From positions 1-64,000 of the forward strand of contig NZ_FUKU01000013.1 of the NCBI RefSeq assembly GCF_900163865.1: a DNA stretch of 64,000 nt, written 5' to 3'. A program made the translations under genes and the position numbers. Source of the stretch: Sphingobacterium sp. JB170 (GTDB lineage Bacteria > Bacteroidota > Bacteroidia > Sphingobacteriales > Sphingobacteriaceae). Below the pieces are notes generated by a model, which was not told the origin of the DNA, made no database searches, and saw only the letters and a program-made list of their open reading frames with translations. Below are positions 1 through 8,806 of the stretch, piece by piece (position 1 is the stretch's first letter; every line of letters begins with the position of its first letter).

Positions 1-42
1 TAACAGAAACATCAATAACGTTAAAATACAAATTATTTAATT

Positions 43-291
43 TCACCCAACGGGTTTATTATAGTAAATTAGTTTCCCTAAAATCTGTGGCTTGATATTC
101 TTAAAGAAATCAATTTCCTGCTGTTCGCCCGCAAAGCTATCCTGCAATACTTTGGCTTTTATACTTCCCAGCATTTCATTTAGGAACAAAGTCATTTGGT
201 ATGCCTCTTCTCCCGTTTGCATCATTTGAGAAGATAGTTTATCTTCCTGATGCTGAATTTGCGATAATATTTTGCTCAACACGATTTCCAT
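43..291 (-). pseudogene. RteC N-terminal fragment (truncated)
   Basis: An 82-residue frame that resembles the N-terminal helical part of RteC, the regulator of excision and transfer genes in Bacteroides conjugative transposons. The C-terminal phrase FFKNIKPQILGKLIYYNK is the RteC-like segment. The frame then stops within four residues (PVG), so most of the family length (about 280 residues) and all of its DNA-binding part are missing. The break is only 43 bases from the window edge, so the junction itself lies inside the window. Read as a decayed relic of a conjugative element. The family assignment rests on remembered motif similarity only. Confidence 0.55.
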
Positions 292-300
292 AGCATAGTC

Positions 301-991
301 TTTTAAAAGTTATCACTATTTGTTTCGGCGTTACACCTATTGTTAGTATGTCAAAATTTGGGAATAATATTGAAACCAATATCACAGTTTCCCCCCAGTG
401 GGGGAATTTTTACGAAGATTTTTCTAATAGAAGGAACAAAATAAAGGGTAAAGCCAATGTACTTCACCCTTTATTTTTTATATTTGCAGTATTGATTTAC
501 AAGGTAATTGAATGAAATCAAGTGCAGTAAGCACCATTACTAAATCGTTACCGATAGAGTTTCCCTCTCTTGTAAACTACTCTTTATGAACCGCTTTAGG
601 TTAAAGTAATCTTTTTATGTAAAAAAACATAACGCTTTGCTTTGCGCTTCGTCGCCACAATTGTATCCATTTCCGCGGAAACCAGTGCTTCGTGACAAGC
701 AAAATATGTTCGATACTAATTTCTCGCTTGTCGTCATGATCCAAAAGAAGCGTTAGCGGCAAGTATCGCTGCGTTTGGACCCATTCCACCTCCCCTATTT
801 ACATACGATTTTCAAGCAGTCTGCCTCCGCAGCGTTCATAGCTAACTTAATCGTTTGGTTATACAATCCTCACATTAACAAAACATAAGATGAGTAGATT
901 TGCCAGATATTAGACGAACTAAACGGCATTTTTTCCTATCACTAGCAAAATCTCACCGATAATCATTGTCCGTAGAAATGACACACAAATA
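301..991. other. Gene-free stretch with two hairpins
   Basis: No convincing gene is seen. A perfect 7-bp inverted repeat (TTCCCCC-cagt-GGGGGAA) lies at 389-406. A GC-poor hairpin with arms at 442-453 and 462-473, one mismatch, is followed by a T-rich run to 479 and could be a rho-independent terminator for plus-strand transcription. A short minus-strand open frame at 601-789 has no recognisable domain and is treated as noise. The region between the RteC relic and the GDPD gene may be part of the mobile-element scar. Confidence 0.4.
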
Positions 992-1945
992 ATGAAAGCA
1001 TTTTTAACATTTTTATGCCTATTAGGCTTCCTCGCACCCTCATCGGTAGCGATTGCAAATACCACACTGGCGCGCTCCGATTCTTCCGCAGCGGAGCCTA
1101 AAAATAGATCCATTGAATTTCTTAAAGGCGAGCTCGCCAAGGCCCGCAGCAACTACATAATGGTGGTTGCCCACAGAGGGTACTGGCACCATGCTCCCGA
1201 AAATTCGATGGCCGCAATAAAAAATGCAGTCGAGATCGGCGTAGATATGGTTGAAGTGGACGCTAGGCGTACCAAAGACGGGGTAATGATCCTCATGCAC
1301 GACAAAACCCTCGAGCGTACCACAAACGGCACGGGAACAGTGGCAGACCATACCTGGGAAGAGCTACAAAAGCTTAAACTAAAAACACATGAGGGAGTGC
1401 TAACCGAGCACACTATCCCGACTTTAGAGCAGGTAATGAACTACGCTAAGGGTAGAGTACTGGTGAACATCGATAAAGCGTGGGAAGCCTTTGAAGAAAT
1501 AGGGCAAGTCCTACGCAAAACGGGCACCCTAGAGATCGCTGTGCCGAAAGCCGGAATAAACGCCCAGCAGATGCGTCCATGGATGCAGCATATCCAAGGG
1601 TCCCAGTTCATGGCCGTGATAGATTTAGATAAAGCGAAGGATCCACGTAAAAAGATCGACGACTATATTAGCGCCTACCAGCCGCCACTCATGGAGCTCT
1701 CCTTTCAGACCGAAAACTCTTCTATATTAGGGCAGTATGGTGATCTACAAGCCAAGGACGTCAAGATATGGATGACGCCCTGCGCGCCGCAGTGGGCAGC
1801 GGGACATGACGATAGCCGTGCCATCGGTGGCGACCTAGAAGGCGGGTGGGGATGGTTACTGGATCACGGAGCGACAATACTACTGACCAATGAACCTAAA
1901 GCACTCATTGCGTACCTAGAGACAAAAGGACGCCGCAATCCGTAG
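992..1945 (+). CDS. Secreted glycerophosphodiester phosphodiesterase family protein
   Basis: 317 residues. The N-terminal hydrophobic segment (residues 1-20, ending near VAIANTTLA) is a typical Sec signal peptide, so the enzyme is probably periplasmic or exported. The GDPD TIM-barrel signature is intact: HRG at 61-63, PEN at 69-71, the metal ligands E88 and D90 in EVDAR, and the second catalytic histidine in MHD near 103. The C-terminal half keeps the late-barrel phrase GATILLTNEPKAL. The family hydrolyses glycerophosphodiesters to glycerol-3-phosphate and an alcohol with divalent metal. The gene stands alone: the neighbour at 2841 is convergent. The ATG at 992 is chosen because the signal peptide starts there. 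The exact substrate is unknown. Confidence 0.88.
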   Translation: MKAFLTFLCLLGFLAPSSVAIANTTLARSDSSAAEPKNRSIEFLKGELAKARSNYIMVVAHRGYWHHAPENSMAAIKNAVEIGVDMVEVDARRTKDGVMILMHDKTLERTTNGTGTVADHTWEELQKLKLKTHEGVLTEHTIPTLEQVMNYAKGRVLVNIDKAWEAFEEIGQVLRKTGTLEIAVPKAGINAQQMRPWMQHIQGSQFMAVIDLDKAKDPRKKIDDYISAYQPPLMELSFQTENSSILGQYGDLQAKDVKIWMTPCAPQWAAGHDDSRAIGGDLEGGWGWLLDHGATILLTNEPKALIAYLETKGRRNP

Positions 1946-2136
1946 GGCATTTAATAATAGTTGATTTTTTCCGGTGACAGTTTATCTATTTCGTGCTGAA
2001 AATAAAGATCTTATAACACTGTATAAAATCTATATTATTTCAGGATTAGTCTTGTATTGCGATCGACAAAATCTACTTCATCAAGTATTAACCTCACGCC
2101 AATCCTTGCCGGTTCATACCAAAACGATCTCTGCCC

Positions 2137-2841
2137 CTAGGATAATGTAAAGCGTTTCAAAAGCTTTACCCTGGACTCTTTGCAGTACCAGTCGGTATAT
2201 ATCAGGTCTATATTAACACTGCTCGTTTTCCCGAAGTCAAAACTAAGGTATTCCTCAATCTTTTGGACGTAGCGCGCCGGTTTGCTGATTCGCTCGCGAA
2301 AACGTGCATTAGTTACATGCGCGGTTTTCGTAGGATATCGCTTATCAATGTCTTGCATCAACGATGAGCTCCTGAAATTCGTACGCAACGTTTCGCGTAA
2401 TCGATTTAGATTCTCATTCAACATAAACCCCTGAACCATTACCGCCTCGCTTGTAACTGTCACACCCTTACTGTGTATGGCTAGATCGCTTATTCCAACG
2501 ATGCTTTTGGAAATAATATCGATATATCTATCCAGTTGGACCTGCCTTAACTCAAAGTTATCATGACAAGAAATAAGTGCCAGAGCGGTGATATGCATAT
2601 CCGAACGCGGTTGGTAATATTGCGCATCGTCGATGCTGCGAAGCTCGCTGGTGAACTTTTCTATTTTACACTTAACGGCTTCATCAGGCACGATGACTAA
2701 AGACAATCCCCGCCTATTATCGACAGGTTGATCGATATAGGTATCGATAGCATTATCCCCTATTTTTATGTCTTCTATCGAGTTTTCATAAAACCCGCGA
2801 TATAGCCTCACTAATTCCTCGTTAGTATCTGTTTGTTCCAT
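2137..2841 (-). CDS. 2H phosphoesterase / 2'-5' RNA ligase-like protein
   Basis: 234 residues with the two HxT motifs that define the 2H phosphoesterase superfamily: HIT at residues 83-85 and HVT at 175-177, each preceded by a hydrophobic strand. The spacing of about 90 residues matches the bilobal fold in which both histidines act on cyclic phosphodiester or RNA 2',3'/2',5' ends. There is no signal peptide, so it is cytoplasmic. A leading segment of about 40 residues before the first lobe is not recognised. It is convergent with the GDPD gene; both handle phosphodiesters, but nothing else links them. Substrate unknown. Confidence 0.7.
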   Translation of the reverse strand: MEQTDTNEELVRLYRGFYENSIEDIKIGDNAIDTYIDQPVDNRRGLSLVIVPDEAVKCKIEKFTSELRSIDDAQYYQPRSDMHITALALISCHDNFELRQVQLDRYIDIISKSIVGISDLAIHSKGVTVTSEAVMVQGFMLNENLNRLRETLRTNFRSSSLMQDIDKRYPTKTAHVTNARFRERISKPARYVQKIEEYLSFDFGKTSSVNIDLIYTDWYCKESRVKLLKRFTLS

Positions 2842-3242
2842 TCGGCTTTAAAATTAACGAATTAGATTGATCCACGTCTAAACGATGAACGCCTGGGTAA
2901 AAGTGTGTTCGTGTTTATTATAAATTTGTACGATTTATACCCTTACGGCGAAATCGAAATTTGTGCCACAGTAAAAATGTTTCCATGACCTACTCCCATG
3001 CGAGCGGGCGGTTCATTTAGTTTTGTGAATTTGCATATCAACAGAAAAAATGATACACCCGGATATCTTCACACACTGGTCCAATTATATCTTTTAGGCG
3101 ATAGCGGAATAATTTCGCGAGACTCCATAGCGATTAATTCTTTCATCCCACCAGCCTCACTGGCACTTGGATTCAAGTTGTGGGCTGTCTCGTCATCCTT
3201 CTTTAACGTCCGAAATTTTGATGGACCTAAGGAAAAAGTTAC
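2842..3242. other. Intergenic stretch with a short unassigned frame
   Basis: No recognised gene. On the minus strand, directly after the ATPase stop and in the same phase, about 57 codons stay open to a TGA at 3069-3071 and end in RYNWTSV. It could be the C-terminal relic of another protein or a chance frame. The family of the ATPase normally ends where this one does, so read-through is not suggested. A plus-strand frame at 2998-3417 runs antisense into the ATPase and is rejected. Confidence 0.3.
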
Positions 3243-4436
3243 TCAATACATAAAACCGAATAACCATAAAGGAATTTTTGCACCAAAGCCTGTTTCGATA
3301 TCGTCAGCGGCTATGAGATACGACATTTCCTCACGAACCTGCTTCGCTGTTTTGTTTTTCCCGCCCACTTCTATTGTGACCCCTTCCACTAAAAAATCGC
3401 CCGTAGCGGGTTCCTGAACATCAAACCCCGTATTCAGCAGTTGCCCCAAAAGAAACGTTTCTCGTAAATTACCTTTATCGGGCACGGGATGGATAGCATA
3501 AGAAAGATTAGTGTTTTCCAAGAATATTTTATCAGGCTTTTGAAGTCTTGAAACTCCTTTGCCCGCAACAGACAATACATTCAACAATCTAGCGTCCCGT
3601 AGTTGATAAATATATTCTAATATGCGATCACGTGATATATCCAACTTGCTTGATAATGCAGAAATATTCGGTTTAAAGGGAACAGACTCCGCAACAACTG
3701 CTAAAAGTTTCTTCACCTTAGCGGCCGTACCCGCGTTATAGGAAGCGACATATGCAAGGTCTGTATCTACCACGGCATCAATAATTTGCTCCAATTTAGG
3801 CAGGTATTCATTTTCGCCCTCCGTAAAAATAGGTAAATAGCCTCTTTTCAAATACTTAGCAAATTCCGGTAATGGTCGAATCGTTGAGGCGATGTCTCCA
3901 CTAATTTCACGGTGACGATCTTGAATGTCGTCGAAAGAGATAGACGAAAAACTCGCTATTCCCGCAAAAATCAGATATTCCCGAAACGATAACCCAGGTA
4001 ATGAATAACTGATGACTCGTCTACTTAAATCGGCCTGACCTCGATAGATATCTAACGCAGATGAAGCTGAAAAAATTACTTTTAGCTGGGGTATTCCGTC
4101 ATATATGTTCTTGAGTTCTCTTGACCAATTTGGATATTTATGTACTTCATCGATAAATATCACCTCCCCTCCTTGTTGATACCAATCCATCGCCGTATCC
4201 AACAAACTGTGGTTATAAAACCAGGTATGATCAGCCGTGACGTATAATGCTTTACCGAATTGATTCCCTAAGTCGTATTTTAGATGTTGCAATAACAACG
4301 TCGTTTTGCCTGCTCCTCGGGGTCCCTTTATACCGATCATTCGCTGATCCCAATTAATTTGATCATGCAAACTTCTCCGAAAATTATTGGCAATATTTCT
4401 TAAGAGAATATCTTGAAAATTTAATATTACTTCCAT
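3243..4436 (-). CDS. AAA family ATPase with DUF4143 domain
   Basis: 397 residues, the usual length for the AAA_14 plus DUF4143 family. Walker A is GPRGAGKTT at residues 38-46 and Walker B is VIFIDEVHK near 92-100, followed by a sensor-type segment (KVIFSASSAL) and the LPGLSFREYL motif typical of the family. The C-terminal half (residues about 210-397) is the DUF4143 restriction-like region with the characteristic tail IPLWLFGFMY. The cellular role of these ATPases is poorly defined; they are common in accessory regions of Bacteroidota and archaea. A broken partial copy of the 5' end and upstream flank lies at 8519-8650, showing that the locus has been duplicated. Confidence 0.85.
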   Translation of the reverse strand: MEVILNFQDILLRNIANNFRRSLHDQINWDQRMIGIKGPRGAGKTTLLLQHLKYDLGNQFGKALYVTADHTWFYNHSLLDTAMDWYQQGGEVIFIDEVHKYPNWSRELKNIYDGIPQLKVIFSASSALDIYRGQADLSRRVISYSLPGLSFREYLIFAGIASFSSISFDDIQDRHREISGDIASTIRPLPEFAKYLKRGYLPIFTEGENEYLPKLEQIIDAVVDTDLAYVASYNAGTAAKVKKLLAVVAESVPFKPNISALSSKLDISRDRILEYIYQLRDARLLNVLSVAGKGVSRLQKPDKIFLENTNLSYAIHPVPDKGNLRETFLLGQLLNTGFDVQEPATGDFLVEGVTIEVGGKNKTAKQVREEMSYLIAADDIETGFGAKIPLWLFGFMY

Positions 4437-5121
4437 TTTGCAGTGTTAACACTACAAATATACTGATATTTTGCGGTTTTAAAACTGCAAAACAAACTGT
4501 AAAATGAAGTATTCAAACAACAATATTATTTCGGTCCCCAAAATCGATAAAAACTGGATTAACAACGATCAAAATGTTTATCCCTATTTCATCTTTAAGA
4601 TTATATCATTTTAACTAACAAATGGGCTAGTACGCAAATAGATATTATATGATGCTATAAAGAATATTTGTTTGCCACTACTTTATTCCACATGTCTTGT
4701 ATATATCCCCAACCGTAATCACTTTGTAATCATAGATACCTCACATTGTAGAATGCCGACTATTGTATATGGCAAGTTGTAAAGCGAACTTTATAAACCA
4801 GCGCGTAAAACCCTTTCATCGTTTTATTGGGGATGGTATTTAAGCGTGGTCTAGCTTAAACTTTGCAAAGGATACCAAAAATTACATGCGGCATTAAAGG
4901 ATATTTTAGAGTGATTTTAGTTTTATCCTCAAAAGCAAATTGAGATGATCGACTATTCACAAAACACTAAAAATGATTTATATATCAATCGTTTTTAGTG
5001 TTTTAGTATGAAATATCAAACAATCCATAAAATGAAGAAGCAAATGGGTAACAGGCAATTCAAACCTTACCATAATCAGAATTAACGTCTTGCAGCTTGG
5101 TGAAGGGTAGTGGTTAAGTTT
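4437..5121. other. Gene-free stretch (685 bp)
   Basis: No ORF with coding character, RNA gene or IS end is recognised. The only structured element is the long AT-rich hairpin at 4961-5004, listed separately. Base composition is strongly AT-rich relative to the flanking genes. Confidence 0.5.
4961..5004. repeat. 18-bp inverted repeat (hairpin)
   Basis: The arms at 4961-4978 and 4987-5004 pair over 18 positions with a single mismatch that can wobble, around an 8-base loop. The core is AAAACACTAAAAA against TTTTTAGTGTTTT. The outer A and T tracts make it work as a terminator in either direction, but no gene ends close by on the plus strand. The minus-strand HigA stop is at 5122, about 120 bp upstream, so it may terminate the toxin-antitoxin operon. 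Confidence 0.55.
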
Positions 5122-5412
5122 CTACAGTTCGATAGAGATTTTTACTTTTCCACCAAGTCCTTTCTCTACGATGTCAAACAATGTCTTTAGTGTCAGATTG
5201 CTTCCGTTGTTTTCTATCCTCGAAATGTACTCGCGTTTTCGGTCCACAAGTTCACCCAATTCGCTCTGGGTTAATTTCTTATCTTCTCTTGCTTTGCGCA
5301 ACATTAGTCCGATTTTAAAACTTTCAAAATCCCTGTCAAGCTCATCACGTCTTTCAGTTCCTTTTTGTCCATAGACAGTATTTTTAACCTCTTTCCAGCT
5401 TTTAGTTTCCAT
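5122..5412 (-). CDS. XRE-family antitoxin (HigA-like)
   Basis: 96 residues. Residues about 32-90 form a lambda-repressor-type helix-turn-helix: LRKAREDKKLTQSELGEL, then the recognition-helix region KREYISRIENNGSN, then the closing helix TLKTLFDIVEKGLG. It is the second gene of a two-gene operon and overlaps the 3' end of the upstream toxin gene by 11 bp, the toxin-first order typical of HigBA modules. The protein should bind and neutralise the toxin and repress the shared promoter. The palindrome just upstream of the toxin gene is its likely operator. Confidence 0.85.
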   Translation of the reverse strand: METKSWKEVKNTVYGQKGTERRDELDRDFESFKIGLMLRKAREDKKLTQSELGELVDRKREYISRIENNGSNLTLKTLFDIVEKGLGGKVKISIEL

Positions 5413-5755
5413 TTTTCTTGTTTTTTTGTTCGTAGTATTCTGCCATTAGGCGCAATCCTTTTTCAATTTCGTTTTTTGGGGTTTTCTGTGTCTTTTTCTG
5501 AAATCCGTTCAGCAGTATCACAAGTTTATCGTTGTCGAAGAAACAGAATACACGCCAGATATTTGAGCCCAATTGGATCCGTGCTTCGTAAAGCCCATCA
5601 GTTCCCACGAGAAATTTCAGATAGTTGGATGGCACACGTTCAAGAGTTTCAATAGCCTCAATGATCTTGAAGATTTTGTCCTGAACCTTGTTGGGTTGTT
5701 CAAGCAGGAATTTCTCAAAGTAATCCTTAAAAGCTATAACCTCTCTTACTTTCAT
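5402..5755 (-). CDS. HigB/RelE-type toxin (phage Gp49-like family)
   Basis: The family signature is present: an N-terminal region of about 60 residues with VREVIAFKDYFEKFL, then LKFLVGTDGLYEARIQLG and IWRVFCFFDNDKLVILLNGFQKK, followed by a basic tail. This matches HigB/Gp49-like mRNA interferases of the RelE fold; the basic residues of the LNGFQKKTQKTP region are the usual RNA-contacting part. The open frame begins with a TTG at 5761, but the ATG at 5755 is preferred because it gives the normal family start. The 3' end overlaps higA by 11 bp. Both genes look intact, with no frameshift or missing segment. Likely role: stress- or element-stabilising toxin. Confidence 0.85.
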   Translation of the reverse strand: MKVREVIAFKDYFEKFLLEQPNKVQDKIFKIIEAIETLERVPSNYLKFLVGTDGLYEARIQLGSNIWRVFCFFDNDKLVILLNGFQKKTQKTPKNEIEKGLRLMAEYYEQKNKKNGN

Positions 5756-5758
5756 AAA

Positions 5759-5779
5759 CAAAGGTAACTTATAAGTTAC
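5759..5779 (-). promoter_or_regulatory. higBA promoter with palindromic operator
   Basis: A perfect 16-bp palindrome, GTAACTTATAAGTTAC, spans 5764-5779, just upstream of the toxin start. On the minus strand it runs straight into TACCTTTG (5766-5759), a match to the Bacteroidota -7 box TAnnTTTG. Repressor occupancy of the palindrome would block this promoter, the normal autoregulation of such modules. The box lies only about 4 bp from the ATG at 5755, so a transcript from it would be nearly leaderless. Confidence 0.65.
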
Positions 5780-5950
5780 TATAATACAAATTATTTTTCC
5801 TGTTCGATGGAAAATGCATTATGCGTTTGGGTATTGGCAAATAACGAGGGAATAATGATAGAAAGTTAATTCCTCGCGACAAAACGTTTAGAAAAACAAG
5901 TCGTCTTTACACCATAGATACATAATAAGCCCAAATCTCTAGGCTAGATA

Positions 5951-6328
5951 ATGAAATCAAAAAAAGGGTATGTATCAATGATTTATGATACAGACCCAGC
6001 CCAACTGGTAATGACAAAAGCCGATGTATTGAGCGGTTTAAACAAGATTTACGTTTGTACTCATTACAATTATCAGGGTAAAATAATTGATTATATCCCT
6101 TTTGGGATAGCTGTGCATCAGCCAGAACCAGTTTTTAAGGAAATTGAAGGCTGGGATGAAGATATCACCACTATTAGCGAGATTAAAGATATTCCAACCA
6201 AATTACAAGAATATATCCGTTTCTTGGAAGCTGAAGTAGGAGTGCCCATCAAATATTTGTCCTTTGGACCAGACAGAAAGCAAACGTTAGGCCTTGATCA
6301 GAGTGTGGAAGAGTTGTCACTTAGGTAA
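5951..6328 (+). pseudogene. Adenylosuccinate synthetase (PurA) C-terminal fragment
   Basis: 125 residues matching only the last third of PurA: LVMTKADVLSGLNKIYVC, then IDYIPFG, EPVFKEIEGWDEDI, LQEYIRFLE, and the strongly conserved VPIKYLSFGPDRKQT. Full-length PurA is about 420-430 residues; the GTP-binding P-loop, catalytic Asp/His and IMP-binding segments are all absent. No upstream piece is visible between 5762 and 5950. The frame is intact, so it could be expressed, but it cannot make adenylosuccinate alone. Read as a stranded gene fragment, probably from recombination; a domain repurposed for another role is a less likely alternative. Confidence 0.7.
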
Positions 6329-6391
6329 TTCACCAATTTACATATTAGTCCCTAATTACCTAAAGGGAGTGTAAAACAAACTCAATGAAAG

Positions 6392-6424
6392 ACACAGCTC
6401 ACTACTTAAAGCAGTGGGCTGTGT
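6392..6424. terminator. Bidirectional terminator-like hairpin
   Basis: Arms 6392-6403 (ACACAGCTCACT) and 6413-6424 (AGTGGGCTGTGT) pair over 12 positions with one G-T wobble and a 9-base loop. The hairpin sits between the PurA fragment (plus) and the nitronate monooxygenase gene (minus, ending 6435), where a shared convergent terminator is expected. Confidence 0.65.
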
Positions 6425-6434
6425 TGTTATTTCG

Positions 6435-7502
6435 TTAGCAATAATTATTTTCCGTTTCTATGATTAAACTTCTTATTATATCGGCAGTCGATTTCCCGCT
6501 ATATTCGTTAATAGATTGACCCGCCCAAATATTTAAAAACTCCGTATTTTGATTGATTTTTGCAATTTTTCTTAATTCAAAGGTCAATTTATTTTGATAT
6601 GGAAATGGCAAAATAAACTCACTTGTTTCCATTATATCAATGAAAGTATTTTTTATCCCTCTCGCAAATCTTCCCGAAAAACTCTTTGTTAATACAATAT
6701 CTGTTTCTTTAACTTTTCGCAATCGTTCTTTTTGAAACGCCTCCAAAGCACTTTCTGCTGAGCCTAACAATAAACTGCCAATTTGAAACCCACTTGCTCC
6801 CAAAGTTTTTGACGCAACCAATGTTTTTGCATTGAAAATCCCTCCTGCATAAATAAGCGGTACATTTACAGTTTCGCTCACTTGTGCCAACAGAGACAGA
6901 CCACCAATTTTAGGAATATCTTCTGATCCGAAACTTCCTCGATGACCACCTGCTTCAAGTCCCTGCACACAAATAACATCAATTCCTGATTGCTCTAAAA
7001 TAAGCGCCTCATTGACTGACGTACAAGTACCAATCAATAATGTTCCATTACTTTTAAGTCTGTCTATACTTTGTTTATCAAGATTGCCAAAAGTGAAACT
7101 TAGAATTTTGCAGTTTTCAGAAATGATAGCGTCTATCTGCTGGTGATAACTATTGATTTTCAGATCATCAATACTTGGGATTTCTATCTCCAAATTATTC
7201 TGTTTGGCCAAGCGTTCAACAAAAAATTTAGCTTTATCATATTTTCCTTTAAGAGCTTCTGTAATTTCGGGAATGCTGTGAGCAAAAAAATTTACAGCAA
7301 AAGGTTTATTTGTAAGATGTTTGGCAGCGCGGATTACTTCTATACATTTTTCAGTATTCAGGTCTGCCAAAGCCAAAGAGCCTAAGCAATTCGCATTTGA
7401 AGTTACTGCAACCATTTCGGGGGTTGTTACTCCAAACATTGGAGCTTGTATAATAGGATAATCAATTTTTAATATTCGGGTCAAATCATTCTGCCAATTC
7501 AT
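6435..7502 (-). CDS. Nitronate monooxygenase / 2-nitropropane dioxygenase family protein
   Basis: 355 residues, the full length for the family. FMN-binding TIM-barrel landmarks are in order: the N-terminal YPIIQAPMFGVTTPEMV, FAVNFFAH near residue 70, the catalytic-His region GLEAGGHRG near 183, PLIYAGGIF and GASGFQIGSLLLG, which binds the FMN phosphate. These enzymes oxidise alkyl nitronates such as propionate-3-nitronate to carbonyl compounds and nitrite. There is no signal peptide. It is monocistronic between relics on both sides and shows no internal damage. Confidence 0.85.
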   Translation of the reverse strand: MNWQNDLTRILKIDYPIIQAPMFGVTTPEMVAVTSNANCLGSLALADLNTEKCIEVIRAAKHLTNKPFAVNFFAHSIPEITEALKGKYDKAKFFVERLAKQNNLEIEIPSIDDLKINSYHQQIDAIISENCKILSFTFGNLDKQSIDRLKSNGTLLIGTCTSVNEALILEQSGIDVICVQGLEAGGHRGSFGSEDIPKIGGLSLLAQVSETVNVPLIYAGGIFNAKTLVASKTLGASGFQIGSLLLGSAESALEAFQKERLRKVKETDIVLTKSFSGRFARGIKNTFIDIMETSEFILPFPYQNKLTFELRKIAKINQNTEFLNIWAGQSINEYSGKSTADIIRSLIIETENNYC

Positions 7503-7590
7503 AACTATTCTACTTTATATGATACAATAAAATTACAAAAAAAAGCCAGCGCAAAAACTGCATTGACTTTCATTAATTGCTTTATTGGTT

Positions 7591-7806
7591 TCAGAGGTGA
7601 GCTACAAAAGACTGTTCCAGTCCTTTAAATTTATGCGATACCTTTTGCATATCCTTACCAACTTTTTCGTTGAGTATCTTGGCGTAAATTTGCGTAGTGG
7701 CAATATTCTTATGTCCCAACATCTTGCTCAAATTTTCAAAGAGAATACCCTCCCTTAAAAACAGGCGAGCAAAGATATGACGTGCCAAATGGACGGATAA
7801 AACTAA
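7591..7806 (-). pseudogene. Tyrosine recombinase C-terminal fragment
   Basis: About 70 residues covering only the end of the catalytic domain of a phage-type integrase: HLARHIFA (the HxxR box with arginine), LSKMLGHKNIATTQIYAKI (the LGH box and the active tyrosine), then a basic tail. The first arginine box and the DNA-binding N-terminal domain are absent. The first 16 codons of the open frame (7846-7800) are unrelated sequence. The fragment is of the type carried by Bacteroidota conjugative transposons and genomic islands, and supports the reading of 1-10 kb as an element scar. Confidence 0.8.
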
Positions 7807-7930
7807 ACTTATGTGAGATAAGAAACAACATGAAAAATCACACAAAAAAAATATAAAACGGCCGTAAATTCTTTATTACAACCGTTTTACCTATTTTCAA
7901 TCTTTGATGTTTAGTTACTAAAAATTTATT

Positions 7931-8125
7931 TTAAAAAAATGTGGCAAGCGCGCCGATCGCTATTTTAAGGAATATACCCTGTTCTTTCGCATCCCTTATC
8001 AGATCACTCATTTGTGGGTAACCCTGTGCGGTTGCGATTACTTTATGTCCTTTTTTTGCCAAATCAAATGCGGCGATTTTCCCAAAACCGCTGGCTGCTC
8101 CTGTAATTAATATCGTTTTACTCAT
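7931..8125 (-). pseudogene. Short-chain dehydrogenase (SDR) N-terminal fragment
   Basis: 64 residues with an intact Rossmann start, ILITGAASGFGKIAAFDLAKKGHKVIATAQ (given here in two parts: ILITGAASGFG binds NAD(P), the rest is the first helix and second strand). After about residue 53 (GIFLKI) the sequence diverges and stops with GALATFF. The Asn, Ser, Tyr and Lys catalytic positions of the roughly 250-residue family are missing, so it is inactive. The natural-looking upstream flank suggests that the 5' end is original and that the break is at about 7960. Confidence 0.7.
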
Positions 8126-8370
8126 TTCATTTTGTTTAAATAGTATAAAACAAATTTGGGCTATTTAACGATAAATTAGGTTGCTGTAAAGTCCAATTTT
8201 ATATTGTTCAGAAGCTCATCTCTCAAAACACGTATTTCCAAAGGGCATACGCAATTTTGGTATTCACCTATTTTTTAGAGGTATCTCGTTCTTCCACGTA
8301 GGAATTCGGTCTCTTACATTGCTGGTATCCGCCTTATGAAGTACGTATTTTATTTGTGATCATATATTTA

Positions 8371-8518
8371 TTAGTTCTGCGGGTACAGATCCTTAATCTT
8401 TTTATGGTTTATTGTCATGATGTTTTGGAGCGTATATTTAAGCCATTGGAATGGATTCACATCATGCTTCTTGCAGATAACAAAGAACGAAGAGATTATG
8501 GCCGCTCGCTGCGCCGCT
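8371..8518 (-). mobile_element. IS66-family transposase (TnpC) C-terminal remnant
   Basis: Read on the minus strand, 49 codons ending at a TAA at 8371-8373 give the C-terminal signature of IS66 TnpC: AAQRAAIISSFFVICKKHD, then VNPFQWLKYTLQNI, then KIKDLYPQN. The match extends to the natural C-terminus of the family. It lacks an ATG because it is only a tail; everything upstream (DDE core, TnpA, TnpB) is gone. At 8518-8520 it joins directly to a fragment of the DUF4143 ATPase gene. The roughly 90 bp on its low-coordinate side (8280-8370) may be the IS end. Confidence 0.7.
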
Positions 8519-8650
8519 TTATCCCGATCATTCGCTGATCCCATTTAATTTGGTCATGCAAATTTCTCTGAAAATTATTGGCAATATTTCTTAAGAGAAT
8601 ATCTTGGAAATTTAATATTACTTCCGTTTTCAGTTTTAACACTACAAAAT
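8519..8650 (-). pseudogene. Partial duplicate of the DUF4143 ATPase gene 5' end
   Basis: The DNA is clearly homologous to 4318-4450: both encode the VILNFQDILLRNIANNF start and the following WDQRMIGIK, and the similarity continues upstream of the start codon into the non-coding flank. In this copy the ATG has become ACG (8625-8627), and the sequence is cut immediately before the Walker A motif, where the IS66 tail begins. It is therefore a dead paralogue of the gene at 3243-4436. Confidence 0.85.
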
Positions 8651-8806
8651 AAACTATAAAATACAGTATTGAAACAACACTTTGTCCGTTTGAAGGTAAA
8701 ATAAGGTCAAAGCCAAGTTGAATATCAAAAATACAGTACAACATTTTTAACGAACTTTCGGTCAAGACAATTAGCACCTGGTTATGAAAATACCTTAAAT
8801 AAAAAG

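Noticed and set aside
601..789. Minus-strand frame of 62 codons before the GDPD gene
   Set aside because: No recognisable domain, odd Trp/Lys/His-rich composition, no clear start signals.
2998..3417. Plus-strand frame of 139 codons
   Set aside because: It runs antisense into the ATPase C-terminus and has no domain or coding character.
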